Shown: positions 1 to 8,765 of the stretch, one piece after another
Layout: the number at the start of each line of letters is the position of its first letter
Position numbering within the stretch: position 1 is the first letter of the stretch
Source: Oscillospiraceae bacterium
Lineage (GTDB): Bacteria > Bacillota > Clostridia > Oscillospirales > Ruminococcaceae
Assembly: GCA_017438745.1 (NCBI GenBank)
Contig: JAFRUS010000107.1
Coordinates: forward strand, 32,939-96,938
Direction of reading: 5' to 3'
DNA: 64,000 nt
The notes under the pieces: generated by a model
What the model was told of the DNA's origin: nothing
Databases searched by the model: none
What the model saw: the letters and a program-made list of their open reading frames with translations, nothing else
Position numbers and translations under genes: made by a program

Positions 1-1
1 C

Positions 2-469
2 AGAGAGGTAACGCTCTTCCATGTGCTTGCAGGCGATACCTGCGTGATCTCCGCTTCATGTGTAATGGAACAGATAAGCTTCCACAACGAGCTTTCCGCC
101 GAAGAAAAGACCGAGATACTTATTATTCCGGCTGCGGTTTTCGGAAGGATAATAAAGGACAATATATATGTACGATGTCATATGTACGAGCAGACATCGA
201 AGGCACTTTCCGATTCAATGTGGGTAATTCAGCAGATAATCTTTAAAAGTATCGATGCCCGTGTTGCTTCGTTCCTGCTTGAAGAATCTGACCGCACAGG
301 ATCAGAGACACTGAACATCACACAGGAGACTATCGCAACAGAGATAAACACTGCCCGCGAGGTAGTTGCCCGAATGCTCAAGCGCTTCGCCGCAGAAGGA
401 TATATACAGAACCAGCGAGGAAAAATAATCATCACCGATGCTGATGCCCTCGAAGACATCGCCGGCTGA
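2..469 (+). CDS. Crp/Fnr-family transcriptional regulator, C-terminal part (cut by window start)
   Basis: The reading frame is open to the window edge, so the N-terminal cyclic-nucleotide-type sensor domain is missing here. What remains is the end of the sensor beta-barrel (GDTCVISASC), the long dimerisation helix, and a winged helix-turn-helix with the recognition segment INTAREVVARMLKRF, which is the classical Crp/Fnr DNA-reading helix. The Cys-containing GDTC..SASC pattern occurs in many Crp/Fnr-like regulators of anaerobes; whether it binds a metal or cluster cannot be told. The 38-bp gap to the hydrolase downstream suggests possible co-transcription. Family is clear, target genes are unknown. 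Confidence 0.85.
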   Translation, partial: REVTLFHVLAGDTCVISASCVMEQISFHNELSAEEKTEILIIPAAVFGRIIKDNIYVRCHMYEQTSKALSDSMWVIQQIIFKSIDARVASFLLEESDRTGSETLNITQETIATEINTAREVVARMLKRFAAEGYIQNQRGKIIITDADALEDIAG

Positions 470-507
470 TGATATAAGACTAAAAATTCACAAACAGGAG
501 GATAGTT

Positions 508-1257
508 ATGAAAGAATTCTTTATTGACAGCGACGGCACACGTATTCACGCAAAACTGGAACGCCCTGAAGGAGCGGAAAAGGGCCCGCTCTGCATACTT
601 GTACACGGATTTACCGGACATATGGAAGAAGACCACCTCATCGCTGTAAAACAGGCACTTCTCGGCTGTGGCATTTCCGTACTTCGTGCCGAGATGTACG
701 GTCACGGCAAAAGCGACGGAATATTCAAGGATCACACTCTTTTCAAATGGGTAACAAACGCCCTTTCCGTGGTCGCATACGCAAAGAACCTTGATTTTGT
801 TACCGACCTCTACATGTGCGGACATTCACAGGGCGGACTTCTGACAATGCTCATCGGCGGAATGTGTGCTGATGATTTCAAAGCTATCCTCCCGCTCTCC
901 CCTGCATGGATGATCCCGGAAATTGCACGCGAAGGCAATCTTCTCGGAGTGGATTTTGACCCTGTGCATATACCGAAAAGCATATTCCGTGATGCTCTTG
1001 AACTCTCAGGCGACTACATCCGCACTGCCCAGATGATCCACGTGGAAGATGCAATCGCGAAATATAAGGGAAAAGTATTTATCGTCCACGGCGACAACGA
1101 TGATACCGTTCCGTTTTTCTACGCAGAAAAAGCCGTAAAACTTTACAATGACGCAACCCTCGTCCCGATACCGGGCGCCGACCATTGCTTTATCGGACAG
1201 ACAGACGAACTGGCTGATGCTATAAGAGGATTTTTCGCCGGAGGGTGTACGGCTTGA
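508..1257 (+). CDS. alpha/beta hydrolase (serine esterase/lipase-like)
   Basis: A 249-aa cytoplasmic hydrolase with no signal peptide. It shows the oxyanion-hole motif HGFTGH (about residue 33), the nucleophile elbow GHSQGG with Ser around residue 111, an acidic segment HGDNDDTVPF and the catalytic His in GADHCF near residue 230. This is the full alpha/beta-hydrolase triad of the acyl-aminoacyl peptidase/BAAT-like esterase group. The start is set by an AGGAGG site 7 bases upstream. The substrate cannot be read from sequence. A strong hairpin terminator follows at 1397-1434. Confidence 0.88.
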   Translation: MKEFFIDSDGTRIHAKLERPEGAEKGPLCILVHGFTGHMEEDHLIAVKQALLGCGISVLRAEMYGHGKSDGIFKDHTLFKWVTNALSVVAYAKNLDFVTDLYMCGHSQGGLLTMLIGGMCADDFKAILPLSPAWMIPEIAREGNLLGVDFDPVHIPKSIFRDALELSGDYIRTAQMIHVEDAIAKYKGKVFIVHGDNDDTVPFFYAEKAVKLYNDATLVPIPGADHCFIGQTDELADAIRGFFAGGCTA

Positions 1258-1396
1258 TTGAATATCTGAAAAGCTCGTAACAGATTATCTGGTCAATCAC
1301 GATAATCAAAGTCCAGCATATGATATATGCTGCTCGTACTGGGATGACTGCAGTAAAGAGTGAGACACTAAATTTTTAGTAACTTAAATTGATATC

Positions 1397-1434
1397 AAAA
1401 AAGACAGAGGCTGTTTTTCAGTCTCTGTCTTTTT
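1397..1434 (+). terminator. intrinsic terminator after the alpha/beta hydrolase
   Basis: A stem GACAGAG(G)CTG pairs with CAG(T)CTCTGTC around a TTTTT loop and is flanked by A-run and T-run, so it can act in both directions. No gene is seen in 1258-1539; the REP-like element A lies just after the hairpin. Confidence 0.8.
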
Positions 1435-1439
1435 CAATT

Positions 1440-1489
1440 GCGCCGAAGGCGCTTCCTTTTCATCGGAACGCCTTCGGCGTGCTATTATA
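1440..1489. repeat. REP-like palindromic element, copy A
   Basis: An imperfect palindrome: CGCCGAAGGCG, spacer with CTTTTCATCGGAA, then CGCCTTCGGCG and GCTATTATA. It is nearly identical to copy B (2529-2579) and related to copies C and D on the far right of the window, where one stem base pair is swapped in a compensatory way. Confidence 0.8.
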
Positions 1490-1539
1490 AATCAAATATC
1501 CAAGCTCATAAATAGATGGTTTATGTATATGACGTCTGA

Positions 1540-2358
1540 TTATACATTACAGTCCCATGCAATGCAAACTTCCATTAACTTGCCATCTAAATTAAAACCG
1601 AAAAAGTAACCATCCTTCAGCTGTTCATTATCAGGATTCAGTCTGGAAGGTTCAGTATAACCGAAATTACTTCCTAAATCCTCATCAAATTCTGTTTCAT
1701 TAGGTTCACCACTGTTTTTTGTGAGTTCTTCTTCAGTCAGATCAAGCGGGAAATTAAACTGTATACCGTCATCACTGTAATCTTTGTCAACCGATGTCAT
1801 GAAATATGCGTAGGTAAGAACGCATTCAGATGCCGGAATCATGCCATTATCTTTATTATTAGTGAACTGAAGCCATACTTCTGTAGATGGATTAATGTAT
1901 ACATCAACATTAACATCGCTGGCAAATCCACAATCTTCAATCATGTCATCCAGCTCTTCATCACAATCCATTTCGATTCCTGAATTCGCAAGATCTGCAA
2001 GTGTTGCCTCGCCGAATTTAAAAATCTGACCCTTATACGCAAATGCCATATTATCGAAATCTGCGTATTTGTCACTTAGTCCTTCAGCATGCTTAAATTC
2101 TTTTTTCGCAGCCTTATCATTCTCTGAAACATCTTTTCCGGCAGCAGTAACTTCACTGGCAGTAGTTTCTTCCGCTGTCTCTGTAACTTCTTCACTTTCT
2201 GGCTCTGTGACATCTTCAGTTTTTTCTTCCGCATCATCATATGCTTCTGTCACAACTTCCACTGTCTGTTCTGTTTTGTCAGTTGTTTCACTTACGCCGC
2301 ATGATGTAAGTCCAATCATTGCAGCAAGTACAAGAACTGATAATATACGATTTTTCAT
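1540..2358 (-). CDS. secreted lipoprotein of unknown function
   Basis: The start is placed at the ATG at 2358 (MKNRILSVLVLA), which has a GGAG site; the longer frame upstream has none. The product, about 272 aa, has a lipobox ending TSCG near residue 20, then a low-complexity linker very rich in Glu, Thr and Val (about residues 21-90), typical of surface lipoproteins that hold a domain away from the membrane. The C-terminal globular part (about 100-272) is acidic, without a motif I recognise. It is monocistronic. REP-like element B lies downstream towards the acetyltransferase gene. Confidence 0.72.
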   Translation of the reverse strand: MKNRILSVLVLAAMIGLTSCGVSETTDKTEQTVEVVTEAYDDAEEKTEDVTEPESEEVTETAEETTASEVTAAGKDVSENDKAAKKEFKHAEGLSDKYADFDNMAFAYKGQIFKFGEATLADLANSGIEMDCDEELDDMIEDCGFASDVNVDVYINPSTEVWLQFTNNKDNGMIPASECVLTYAYFMTSVDKDYSDDGIQFNFPLDLTEEELTKNSGEPNETEFDEDLGSNFGYTEPSRLNPDNEQLKDGYFFGFNLDGKLMEVCIAWDCNV

Positions 2359-2528
2359 AAAATTCTCCGTTTCTGTAGACAATAAAAATATATCTTTGTA
2401 ATTATAGCATCTGAGATTCATATAGTCAATAAATATCACACATAATCAGTATTTTGTTTAAATATAATTAAATGCGACTATTATTATTGTAGACATCGCC
2501 ACTCATATCTTGCGAAGCATCAAAATTA

Positions 2529-2579
2529 GCGCCGAAGGCGCATCCTTTTCATCGGAACGCCTTCGGCGTGCTATTATAG
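2529..2579. repeat. REP-like palindromic element, copy B
   Basis: Same palindrome as copy A: GCGCCGAAGGCGC, CTTTTCATCGGAA, CGCCTTCGGCG, GCTATTATA. It overlaps the last codons of the acetyltransferase gene, so the element supplies the stop region of that gene. Confidence 0.8.
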
Positions 2580-3032
2580 TTTATTCCAGTTCACATCTTT
2601 AAGGAGATTGTAGTACGCTGTTTTTCCTTCGCTGTGATATCCATTTCTTTTGTAAAACTCATGGGTTTCGGGTTTATCTGAGCCGGTTATGAGCATCATT
2701 TTATAGCATCCGTTTTTCACCGCAATCTCTTTTGCGTATTCAAGGCAGGCTGATGCGTAGCCGTTGCCTCTGTATTTTTCATGTGTCACTACATTTTCAA
2801 CAAGAGCGTACGGTGATGCTGATCTTGTCAGGTTCGGGACGATAACACATGTGCATGAAGATACGATGATGCCGTCTTTTTCGCATACCACGATATGATA
2901 ATCTTCATTGTTCAAGATCTTATTCCATGTATTCCGAAGATGATCATTATCTTCAGGAATGCTCACTTCATGAAGATGAAGATATAACTCCAGCAGTGAG
3001 TTTAAATCTCCGGACGTTACTTCTCTTATCAT
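2574..3032 (-). CDS. GNAT-family N-acetyltransferase
   Basis: A 152-aa single-domain acetyltransferase. The acetyl-CoA-binding signature is present as YRGNGYAS (motif A, R/Q-x-x-G-x-G/A), preceded by the beta strand LVENVVTHEKYRG and followed by FYKRNGY in the motif B region. The substrate is unknown. I place the start at MIREVT (ATG at 3032) because its ATG overlaps the stop codon of a 28-codon leader frame (ATGA), the leader having the good ribosome site; an in-frame start at 3149 would add 39 residues that look nothing like a GNAT N-terminus. Confidence 0.82.
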   Translation of the reverse strand: MIREVTSGDLNSLLELYLHLHEVSIPEDNDHLRNTWNKILNNEDYHIVVCEKDGIIVSSCTCVIVPNLTRSASPYALVENVVTHEKYRGNGYASACLEYAKEIAVKNGCYKMMLITGSDKPETHEFYKRNGYHSEGKTAYYNLLKDVNWNKL

Positions 3033-3115
3033 ACTATTATGTCCGCAGTTTTTATACCGGCTACAGAAATAAGATCTGCCGGTGCGATTTCTATCTGCGC
3101 TCCTACCCTTTTCAT
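3029..3115 (-). CDS. 28-aa leader peptide, translationally coupled to the GNAT gene
   Basis: A short frame MKRVGAQIEIAPADLISVAG.. starts at an ATG with an AAAGGAG site 8 bases upstream and ends in TGA sharing an ATGA overlap with the acetyltransferase start. The acetyltransferase itself has no good ribosome site, so ribosomes finishing the leader could re-initiate on it. It could be a regulatory uORF or the remnant of a former gene. Prediction rests only on the ribosome site and the overlap. Confidence 0.4.
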   Translation of the reverse strand: MKRVGAQIEIAPADLISVAGIKTADIIV

Positions 3116-3313
3116 ATGATGTGCTCCTTTCGCTTAAGTTGTATGCCATTCTCTATTTTACCGTATCCGACAGTTAAATTCAAGTATGTTTTTTCAGAAT
3201 ATTCATGTTAAAATTTAAAGACTTTTTAAACTTTGAAATGTTATTATAATAATGCAAGAGAAACAGGAAGCGTAAAAATATACTTCCATATAAAACAAAG
3301 GAGACAACAAATC

Positions 3314-5719
3314 ATGTTTTTCAAAATGCTGAAAAATGATCTGAAAATGAAAAAGGGGCTTAATCTGATCCTGTTCATTTTCATTGTTATCGCATCGATA
3401 CTGATGTACGTCAGTGCCTCACAGCTGTATATTCAGATCACCGGCGAAGAACGCACTGTGAAAAGCTGCAATTCCTCCGACCTGCTTCTGCTGTTTGAAA
3501 ACACCGCGGAAAGACATGAGGAAAAGCTTCAGATAATTTCGCAGAGCCTCACTGAAAATGAATTTTTCGGTGACTTCAGTCACAGTGAAGGCGTAATGGG
3601 AGAACCAATGCAGTTCGACTTTGAAAAGATTGACGAAGACGACAAGGAAAGCTTTTTTGAGAAAATGCAGCTCATCACCACACTGCCAAGAGAATACAAT
3701 CTTGTCTATGACACGGACGACAACCCCATCTGCGTGAAAAACGGCACCGTATGGATCTCGCACAAAATGCGTGATGTCACCGGATCAAAGACAGGCGACC
3801 ATATGAAGATAATCACACCGATGGGCCGTGTGTATGAATTCGAGATAGCCGGATTCTATAAGGAGCCGACTGCTATCTACCTTTACAAATACTTCATTTC
3901 CGATGACGACTACAAGGTAATATCGGCTGATTTCCCCGTAAAGACTGATATATTTTCAGTTTTAACTCCGGAAGTAAACAGTGACATTGTAGATATATTC
4001 CGCTCCGAACTTCGTAATGAACACGATATAAGACTGATCGAAGGCTGGTGGAGCAGACATACCATGTCCGATGACTTTGTGGTAATATTCATAATCACAT
4101 TCTCAATGATACTTATGAGTATTTTCATGGTGATCATCATACTCATGACAATACGTTTCACCATGATATCCGCCCTCCGCGATGAAGAAAAGGAGATCGG
4201 TATGATGCGTGCCATGGGTATCGATTCGCTTCGTTTCAGGTGGCTGTTTGTTGCTAAATACATCTCATTCGCCGTGACTGGTGGAATTATCGGAATAATC
4301 GCCGGGATACCACTCTCATACAAACTCATGCATCTTTTTGCAGGCGGAGTCGTTTATCCTCCGGTCAATGAACTTGTGCTGATAGGAACAGCATCCGCTT
4401 TGCTTATGGCTTCATCGATAATACTGTTCTGTCTGCTTGTGATGAGACGCATAAACAAAATATCCGTAATAGATGCCATACACGGCGAAAACCGGGGCGA
4501 ACGTTTCGGGAAGGCATCCGCCCTGCTGCTTCATAAGCGTACAAAGATGCCAGTGCCGGTATATCTCGGACTTTCCGATATTCTGACACGCATAAAACGT
4601 TACATCTTTCTTATCATCGCATACACACTGGGCGGAATGATGATACTCCTTCCGGGATATCTTTACCACTCGGTAGTAAACCCTGATTTCATGAAATACA
4701 CTCTGATCTACGATTACGACTTCTTCCCCGACTTCAGTGACGAAATGATGAAGGAATATGAAAGAAGGGAAATCGCTGAAAACAAGGATTTCTGGGATAT
4801 TTTCAATGACGACTTAGCAAACAATGATATAAATGCACATGTGGATACCTGCTGTTACTGCGGCGGCGAACTGTACACTGAAGGACGACGTGACTGCGAA
4901 GTATTCTTTAATTTTGATGATATGTCCCCGATTGAGTACAGCGAAGGCACTGCGCCTGTTCTTGAAAACGAGATTGCAATGTCAAGCTACTCCGCGAGGA
5001 ACTACGGTATAAAGCCGGGCGACGAGATAGAAGTCGGTCTTAATGAGTATTCCGGAGACAAGCTTCATATCACACTCAATAAGAAAAAAGTAATCGTGAC
5101 CGGACTTATCGATATGATGGAATGGGGTTCACCTTACATTATAATGGGAAAAGAATATGATAAAGGCTGTATAAACGGAAAACGTTTCTTCTCTCTTAAC
5201 ATATATTCCGACAACAAACAGGCCGAGTGGGACAAAATGAACGAGCTTTTTAACGGTCACATGATGACTGCTGAAGAAGCGCTGATGCGTGAACTAGAAG
5301 ACTACGAGCTTCCGCTCAGACTTTTCAGAAATGTTGTATTTGCCGCAGTCGTGTTCGTAAATATACTGCTTACCGCTCTCTACATGAACATTTTTATTTC
5401 GGAGGATAAATCAGAAATCGCACTTCAGAGATGTCTCGGAACAGGTGACGGAAAGATACGTGCCGCAGAGCTGTTCAGAATGATGACACTCACGATAGCA
5501 TCAGTCATCGCAGCTATACTTATCTCAAACACCGTCGGCGCAAGACTGTTTGACATACTGTTCGGCGCAATAAATCTTTCCGGATTTAAATTCATGCCGA
5601 TGCCGGTACTCACCTGGGTGATCATGCCGCTGATATCACTGCTCACAGTGCTAATACCTTCAGTCATAAGACTTGGAAGTATAGATAAGATAGATATTCG
5701 CAGCATCGCAGAAGAATAG
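3314..5719 (+). CDS. FtsX/MacB-type ABC transporter permease
   Basis: About 801 aa. Start at ATG 3314 with AAAGGAGA upstream rather than the longer frame from 3233. Topology is the type VII ABC permease pattern: one N-terminal membrane helix (LILFIFIVIASILMY), a large extracellular domain, three helices around residues 255-385 including the FtsX-like segment with DEEKEIGMMRAMG, then a second unit with another large extracellular domain and three C-terminal helices with IALQRCLGTGDGKI. It forms an exporter or mechanotransmission complex with the ATPase encoded 9 bp downstream. The associated lipoprotein and two-component genes suggest a cell-envelope or peptide-stress role; the substrate is unknown. 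Confidence 0.88.
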   Translation: MFFKMLKNDLKMKKGLNLILFIFIVIASILMYVSASQLYIQITGEERTVKSCNSSDLLLLFENTAERHEEKLQIISQSLTENEFFGDFSHSEGVMGEPMQFDFEKIDEDDKESFFEKMQLITTLPREYNLVYDTDDNPICVKNGTVWISHKMRDVTGSKTGDHMKIITPMGRVYEFEIAGFYKEPTAIYLYKYFISDDDYKVISADFPVKTDIFSVLTPEVNSDIVDIFRSELRNEHDIRLIEGWWSRHTMSDDFVVIFIITFSMILMSIFMVIIILMTIRFTMISALRDEEKEIGMMRAMGIDSLRFRWLFVAKYISFAVTGGIIGIIAGIPLSYKLMHLFAGGVVYPPVNELVLIGTASALLMASSIILFCLLVMRRINKISVIDAIHGENRGERFGKASALLLHKRTKMPVPVYLGLSDILTRIKRYIFLIIAYTLGGMMILLPGYLYHSVVNPDFMKYTLIYDYDFFPDFSDEMMKEYERREIAENKDFWDIFNDDLANNDINAHVDTCCYCGGELYTEGRRDCEVFFNFDDMSPIEYSEGTAPVLENEIAMSSYSARNYGIKPGDEIEVGLNEYSGDKLHITLNKKKVIVTGLIDMMEWGSPYIIMGKEYDKGCINGKRFFSLNIYSDNKQAEWDKMNELFNGHMMTAEEALMRELEDYELPLRLFRNVVFAAVVFVNILLTALYMNIFISEDKSEIALQRCLGTGDGKIRAAELFRMMTLTIASVIAAILISNTVGARLFDILFGAINLSGFKFMPMPVLTWVIMPLISLLTVLIPSVIRLGSIDKIDIRSIAEE

Positions 5720-5728
5720 GAGATTAGA

Positions 5729-6484
5729 ATGAAAGTAATATCAGTAAAGGATCTGTGCAAGACATATATAGTAAAATCGCGCAGCAACAACGTTCTGCAG
5801 AACGTAAATTTTGAAATGGAAGACGGCGAATTCGTTACTGTAATGGGGCCGAGCGGAAGCGGTAAATCCACGCTTCTCTATACGGTGAGCGGCATGGACA
5901 ATGCCACAGCCGGTGAGGTCATTTTTAACGGAAAGGATCTTTCAAAGCTTAATAAAAAAGAGATAATGCACCTTCGCCTTACGGAAATGGGATTTATCTT
6001 TCAGCAGATGTACATGATGAAAAAGCTGTGCATTCTCGATAATATCGTCCTTCCGGGATATCAGGCAGGCGGCAGCAGAAAAAATATAAACGAACGTGCT
6101 CTTAAACTTATGAGAAATCTCGGAATAGTCGAGACTGCCGAGCATGAGATAACGGAAGTTTCCGGCGGTGAGCTGCAGCGTGCCTGCCTGTGCCGTGCCC
6201 TTATAAACTCCCCGAAAATAATATTTGCCGACGAACCGACAGGAGCGCTCAATTCCAGTGCCGCCTCCGGTGTAATGCGTGAACTGGTAAATGCCAACCG
6301 TGAAGGTACCGGTATCCTTATGGTAACGCACAGCGTAAAGGTGGCAGCTCAGAGCGAACGTGTCATCTATCTTATCGACGGCGGAATACGCGGTGAGATA
6401 AGCCTTGGAAAGATAAACGATGAAAGCGAGATATCTTCCCGTGAAAAGGTTTTAAACACATGGCTTGCCGAACAGGGATGGTAA
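5729..6484 (+). CDS. ABC transporter ATP-binding protein (MacB/LolD-like)
   Basis: A 251-aa nucleotide-binding domain. Walker A GPSGSGKST (residues 41-49), Q-loop FIFQQMYMM, signature VSGGELQRACLCRAL, Walker B IIFADEPTGAL and the H-loop MVTHS are all present and intact. The arrangement after Walker B (DEPTGAL) is typical of the MacB/LolD/FtsE group that energises FtsX-type permeases. It is translated 9 bp after the permease and overlaps closely with the following lipoprotein gene (11-bp gap), so the three are one operon. Confidence 0.92.
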   Translation: MKVISVKDLCKTYIVKSRSNNVLQNVNFEMEDGEFVTVMGPSGSGKSTLLYTVSGMDNATAGEVIFNGKDLSKLNKKEIMHLRLTEMGFIFQQMYMMKKLCILDNIVLPGYQAGGSRKNINERALKLMRNLGIVETAEHEITEVSGGELQRACLCRALINSPKIIFADEPTGALNSSAASGVMRELVNANREGTGILMVTHSVKVAAQSERVIYLIDGGIRGEISLGKINDESEISSREKVLNTWLAEQGW

Positions 6485-6495
6485 GGAGAAGCGTT

Positions 6496-7899
6496 ATGAA
6501 AAGAATAAAAAAATGCCTTGCCGGCATAGCTTCAGTTCTTCTCCTTACATCATGCACCTCCAAGGCGACCTACGAAGGATTTGTCTTTCCCGATCAGGGC
6601 GGAAGCACAATGACTCCGGTGGAGGAATACAAGCGAACTCTTGAACTTGAAGATGTTTGTACGGAAGAACCTACTCTTTCGACTTACTCATCTGACGACG
6701 GACTCTGCGTCATCGAAAAGAAGGAACACTACTACGCTGTCACGCTTGACCTTGAAAAAGGTGATCACTACAAGGCTGGAGCCGCCTATGCGGAAGCGAT
6801 ACTGAAAACTTCATCTGACTTCGCTGAAAACTTTGAACCGTATCTTTTCGAGAACATCACCATGGCGTTCAGTGAAGTGAATGAAGAAAGTTATAAATCA
6901 CTGACCGAACGTGTTACCGCTCTTAAGGATTCGCTTGAAGAGGAATACCGCCTTGAAGTCGAAGGCTTTGCCGACAGTATAAGCGGCGGTGTACATGGGT
7001 ATGAAAAAGACGGCATCATATCCTACGAGGAAGCACTCACCCTTCAGATGGTACCGGACGCACTTCGCGGAACATCCTGCAGTGCGGTATCACTCGACGG
7101 AAGCCGAACAGTTTCCGGTAAGCGCATTTCAGCACGAATACTTGAATGGCTGACGGGAAGTTCGGACCAGCTCTGCGAAATACAGACGGTTATGAGATAT
7201 AAAAACGGAGACAGATCAATAACCACCGTTTCAGCACTTGGACTTATGGATGCCATTACAGGTTTCAGCGACAGCGGCGTTCTTGCCGGAATACTGGATG
7301 TGGGTGGAACAAATGAATGTGAGTACACTCACGAAGGAAAGACCTGCTACACATTTGCACTTCGTCACGCGCTTGAAAACTCCGCCACCGCCCGTGAACT
7401 CGCTGAATATATGTTAGCCGGAAGCGATAAATTCACATTCTGCCACAACATTTATGTCACCGATGAAAACGATGCTTTCTGCGTCGAAAACAGTGCAAAC
7501 GAAATCGTCGGAAAAGCAAGGATACGAACCAAGGACACTCCCCTTCGTCCTGACTACGACACTGTTCCGGATGGCGCCTTCTTTGTGGTGAACTGCTATG
7601 TTGCAGAAGGAAGTCCCGACAGAAGCGCTTTCGCAAGCCGTAATCTTATAAGATGGAGAAAGATGACGGAATGGTTTGGCGGCGACGAAAAATTCACACC
7701 CGGCAGTTTCCGTTCCCGCCTTGCTTCCGAAACCAAGGAATGCTACGACAGAAATCTTGATGTCGAAGGTGCGGATGCCGACGCATTCCACGTTCTTACC
7801 CTCGACTACTCCACCGGTGAAGTCGATGTATCATTCTACCGACCGGACGACGAAGCCGGCATACCTGAATATATAAAAATTGCAAAGATAAAGAGATAA
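6496..7899 (+). CDS. lipoprotein with C45/acyl-transferase-type Ntn hydrolase domain
   Basis: Start at ATG 6496 with AAGGAGA upstream. 467 aa with a lipoprotein signal (lipobox LLLTSC near residue 20). The body contains GTSCSAVSLDG (Cys about residue 195) followed by a long region ending in FCHNIYVTDENDAFCVENSANE, a layout like the C45 family (acyl-CoA:6-aminopenicillanate acyltransferase/choloylglycine-hydrolase-like), where the internal Cys becomes the N-terminal nucleophile after self-cleavage. Known family members cleave or transfer acyl amides. Co-transcription with the ABC transporter suggests processing of a secreted acylated peptide or envelope compound. Family assignment is moderate; substrate unknown. 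Confidence 0.62.
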   Translation: MKRIKKCLAGIASVLLLTSCTSKATYEGFVFPDQGGSTMTPVEEYKRTLELEDVCTEEPTLSTYSSDDGLCVIEKKEHYYAVTLDLEKGDHYKAGAAYAEAILKTSSDFAENFEPYLFENITMAFSEVNEESYKSLTERVTALKDSLEEEYRLEVEGFADSISGGVHGYEKDGIISYEEALTLQMVPDALRGTSCSAVSLDGSRTVSGKRISARILEWLTGSSDQLCEIQTVMRYKNGDRSITTVSALGLMDAITGFSDSGVLAGILDVGGTNECEYTHEGKTCYTFALRHALENSATARELAEYMLAGSDKFTFCHNIYVTDENDAFCVENSANEIVGKARIRTKDTPLRPDYDTVPDGAFFVVNCYVAEGSPDRSAFASRNLIRWRKMTEWFGGDEKFTPGSFRSRLASETKECYDRNLDVEGADADAFHVLTLDYSTGEVDVSFYRPDDEAGIPEYIKIAKIKR

Positions 7900-7946
7900 G
7901 GGACGCTGATTTATAAATCAGCGAAGGGACCGGGGCTTCCCTCCCG

Positions 7947-7969
7947 CAGCTCCGGCAAAGCCGGAGCTG
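7947..7969 (+). terminator. GC-rich hairpin after the ABC/lipoprotein operon
   Basis: A perfect 10-bp stem CAGCTCCGGC / GCCGGAGCTG with an AAA loop lies 48 bp past the stop codon. It lacks a proper T-run, so it may be a weak terminator or 3' stabiliser ahead of the two-component promoter. Confidence 0.45.
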
Positions 7970-8034
7970 AATAAATAGAGACAGAACAAAAGAGACAAAA
8001 AGAAAGGCGGCATAGCTTAACGGCGGTGTCGCTA

Positions 8035-8064
8035 TTGATTTGAACCCGAAAATTATGATATAAT
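8035..8064 (+). promoter_or_regulatory. sigma-70-type promoter of the two-component operon
   Basis: TTGATT (8035-8040), 18-bp spacer, TATAAT (8059-8064). Predicted transcription start near 8071, only about 8 bases before the GTG at 8079, so the leader is very short. Confidence 0.6.
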
Positions 8065-8078
8065 GAAGGCTGAAGGCG

Positions 8079-8765
8079 GTGATCAATCTGACTGACATAC
8101 TAATGATAGAAGACGATCCGGAACTCGGAACGCTTATAAAGGATTTCCTTGTGAAAGAAAAATTCTCGGTAAGTCTCTGTCCCGATGCGGAAAGCGGAAT
8201 GGATCTCCTTGAAAAGGAAGATTTCAGACTTGTTCTGCTGGACGTAATGCTTCCTGGCAAAAACGGCTTTGAGACGTGTTCATATATCCGTGCAAAAGGA
8301 AATACCCCTGTACTCATGATGAGTGCCAGAGATGACGAACAGAGCATGCTGACGGGCTTTGAGACCGGTGCTGATGACTACATAGGAAAACCATTTTCCG
8401 CAGCCGTACTTACCGCCAAGATAAAGGCGATGCTCAAACGAAACGGTGAACAGAACGAATCTTCTCTCCTTTCCTCACACGGCATCACTCTTGATCCTGT
8501 TTCAAGAAATGTAACAAAGAACGGAAACGAGATACGCCTCAACATAAAGGAATTTGCCCTGCTAAAGTGCCTTATGGAACACGAGGGCGAAGCTATGACC
8601 AAAGATGCACTTTTCAATGAGGTCTGGGGACACGACTGCTTTACCGAACCGTCAACAGTCAGTGTACACATACGCTGGCTGCGTGAAAAACTTGAAACGG
8701 ACATCGCTCATCCCGAACTGATAAAAACGGTCTACAAGCTCGGCTACCGCTTCGGAGGTGACTGA
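8079..8765 (+). CDS. OmpR/PhoB-family response regulator
   Basis: 228 aa, GTG start. Receiver domain residues 1-120 with acidic pocket IEDD, phospho-acceptor Asp in LVLLDVMLPG, Thr/Ser switch MMSARDD and Lys in YIGKPFS. C-terminal winged-helix DNA-binding domain (about 130-225) with EFALLKCLMEHEGE, VSVHIRWLREKLE and TVYKLGYRFGG, typical of OmpR/PhoB. Its stop overlaps the kinase ATG (TGATG). It probably controls the ABC/lipoprotein operon just upstream, as in envelope-stress modules of Firmicutes; that link is inference from position. Confidence 0.93.
   Translation: MINLTDILMIEDDPELGTLIKDFLVKEKFSVSLCPDAESGMDLLEKEDFRLVLLDVMLPGKNGFETCSYIRAKGNTPVLMMSARDDEQSMLTGFETGADDYIGKPFSAAVLTAKIKAMLKRNGEQNESSLLSSHGITLDPVSRNVTKNGNEIRLNIKEFALLKCLMEHEGEAMTKDALFNEVWGHDCFTEPSTVSVHIRWLREKLETDIAHPELIKTVYKLGYRFGGD

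Noticed and set aside
2359..2439. 27-residue N-terminal extension of the lipoprotein at 1540
   Set aside because: No ribosome site, and it would bury the signal peptide.
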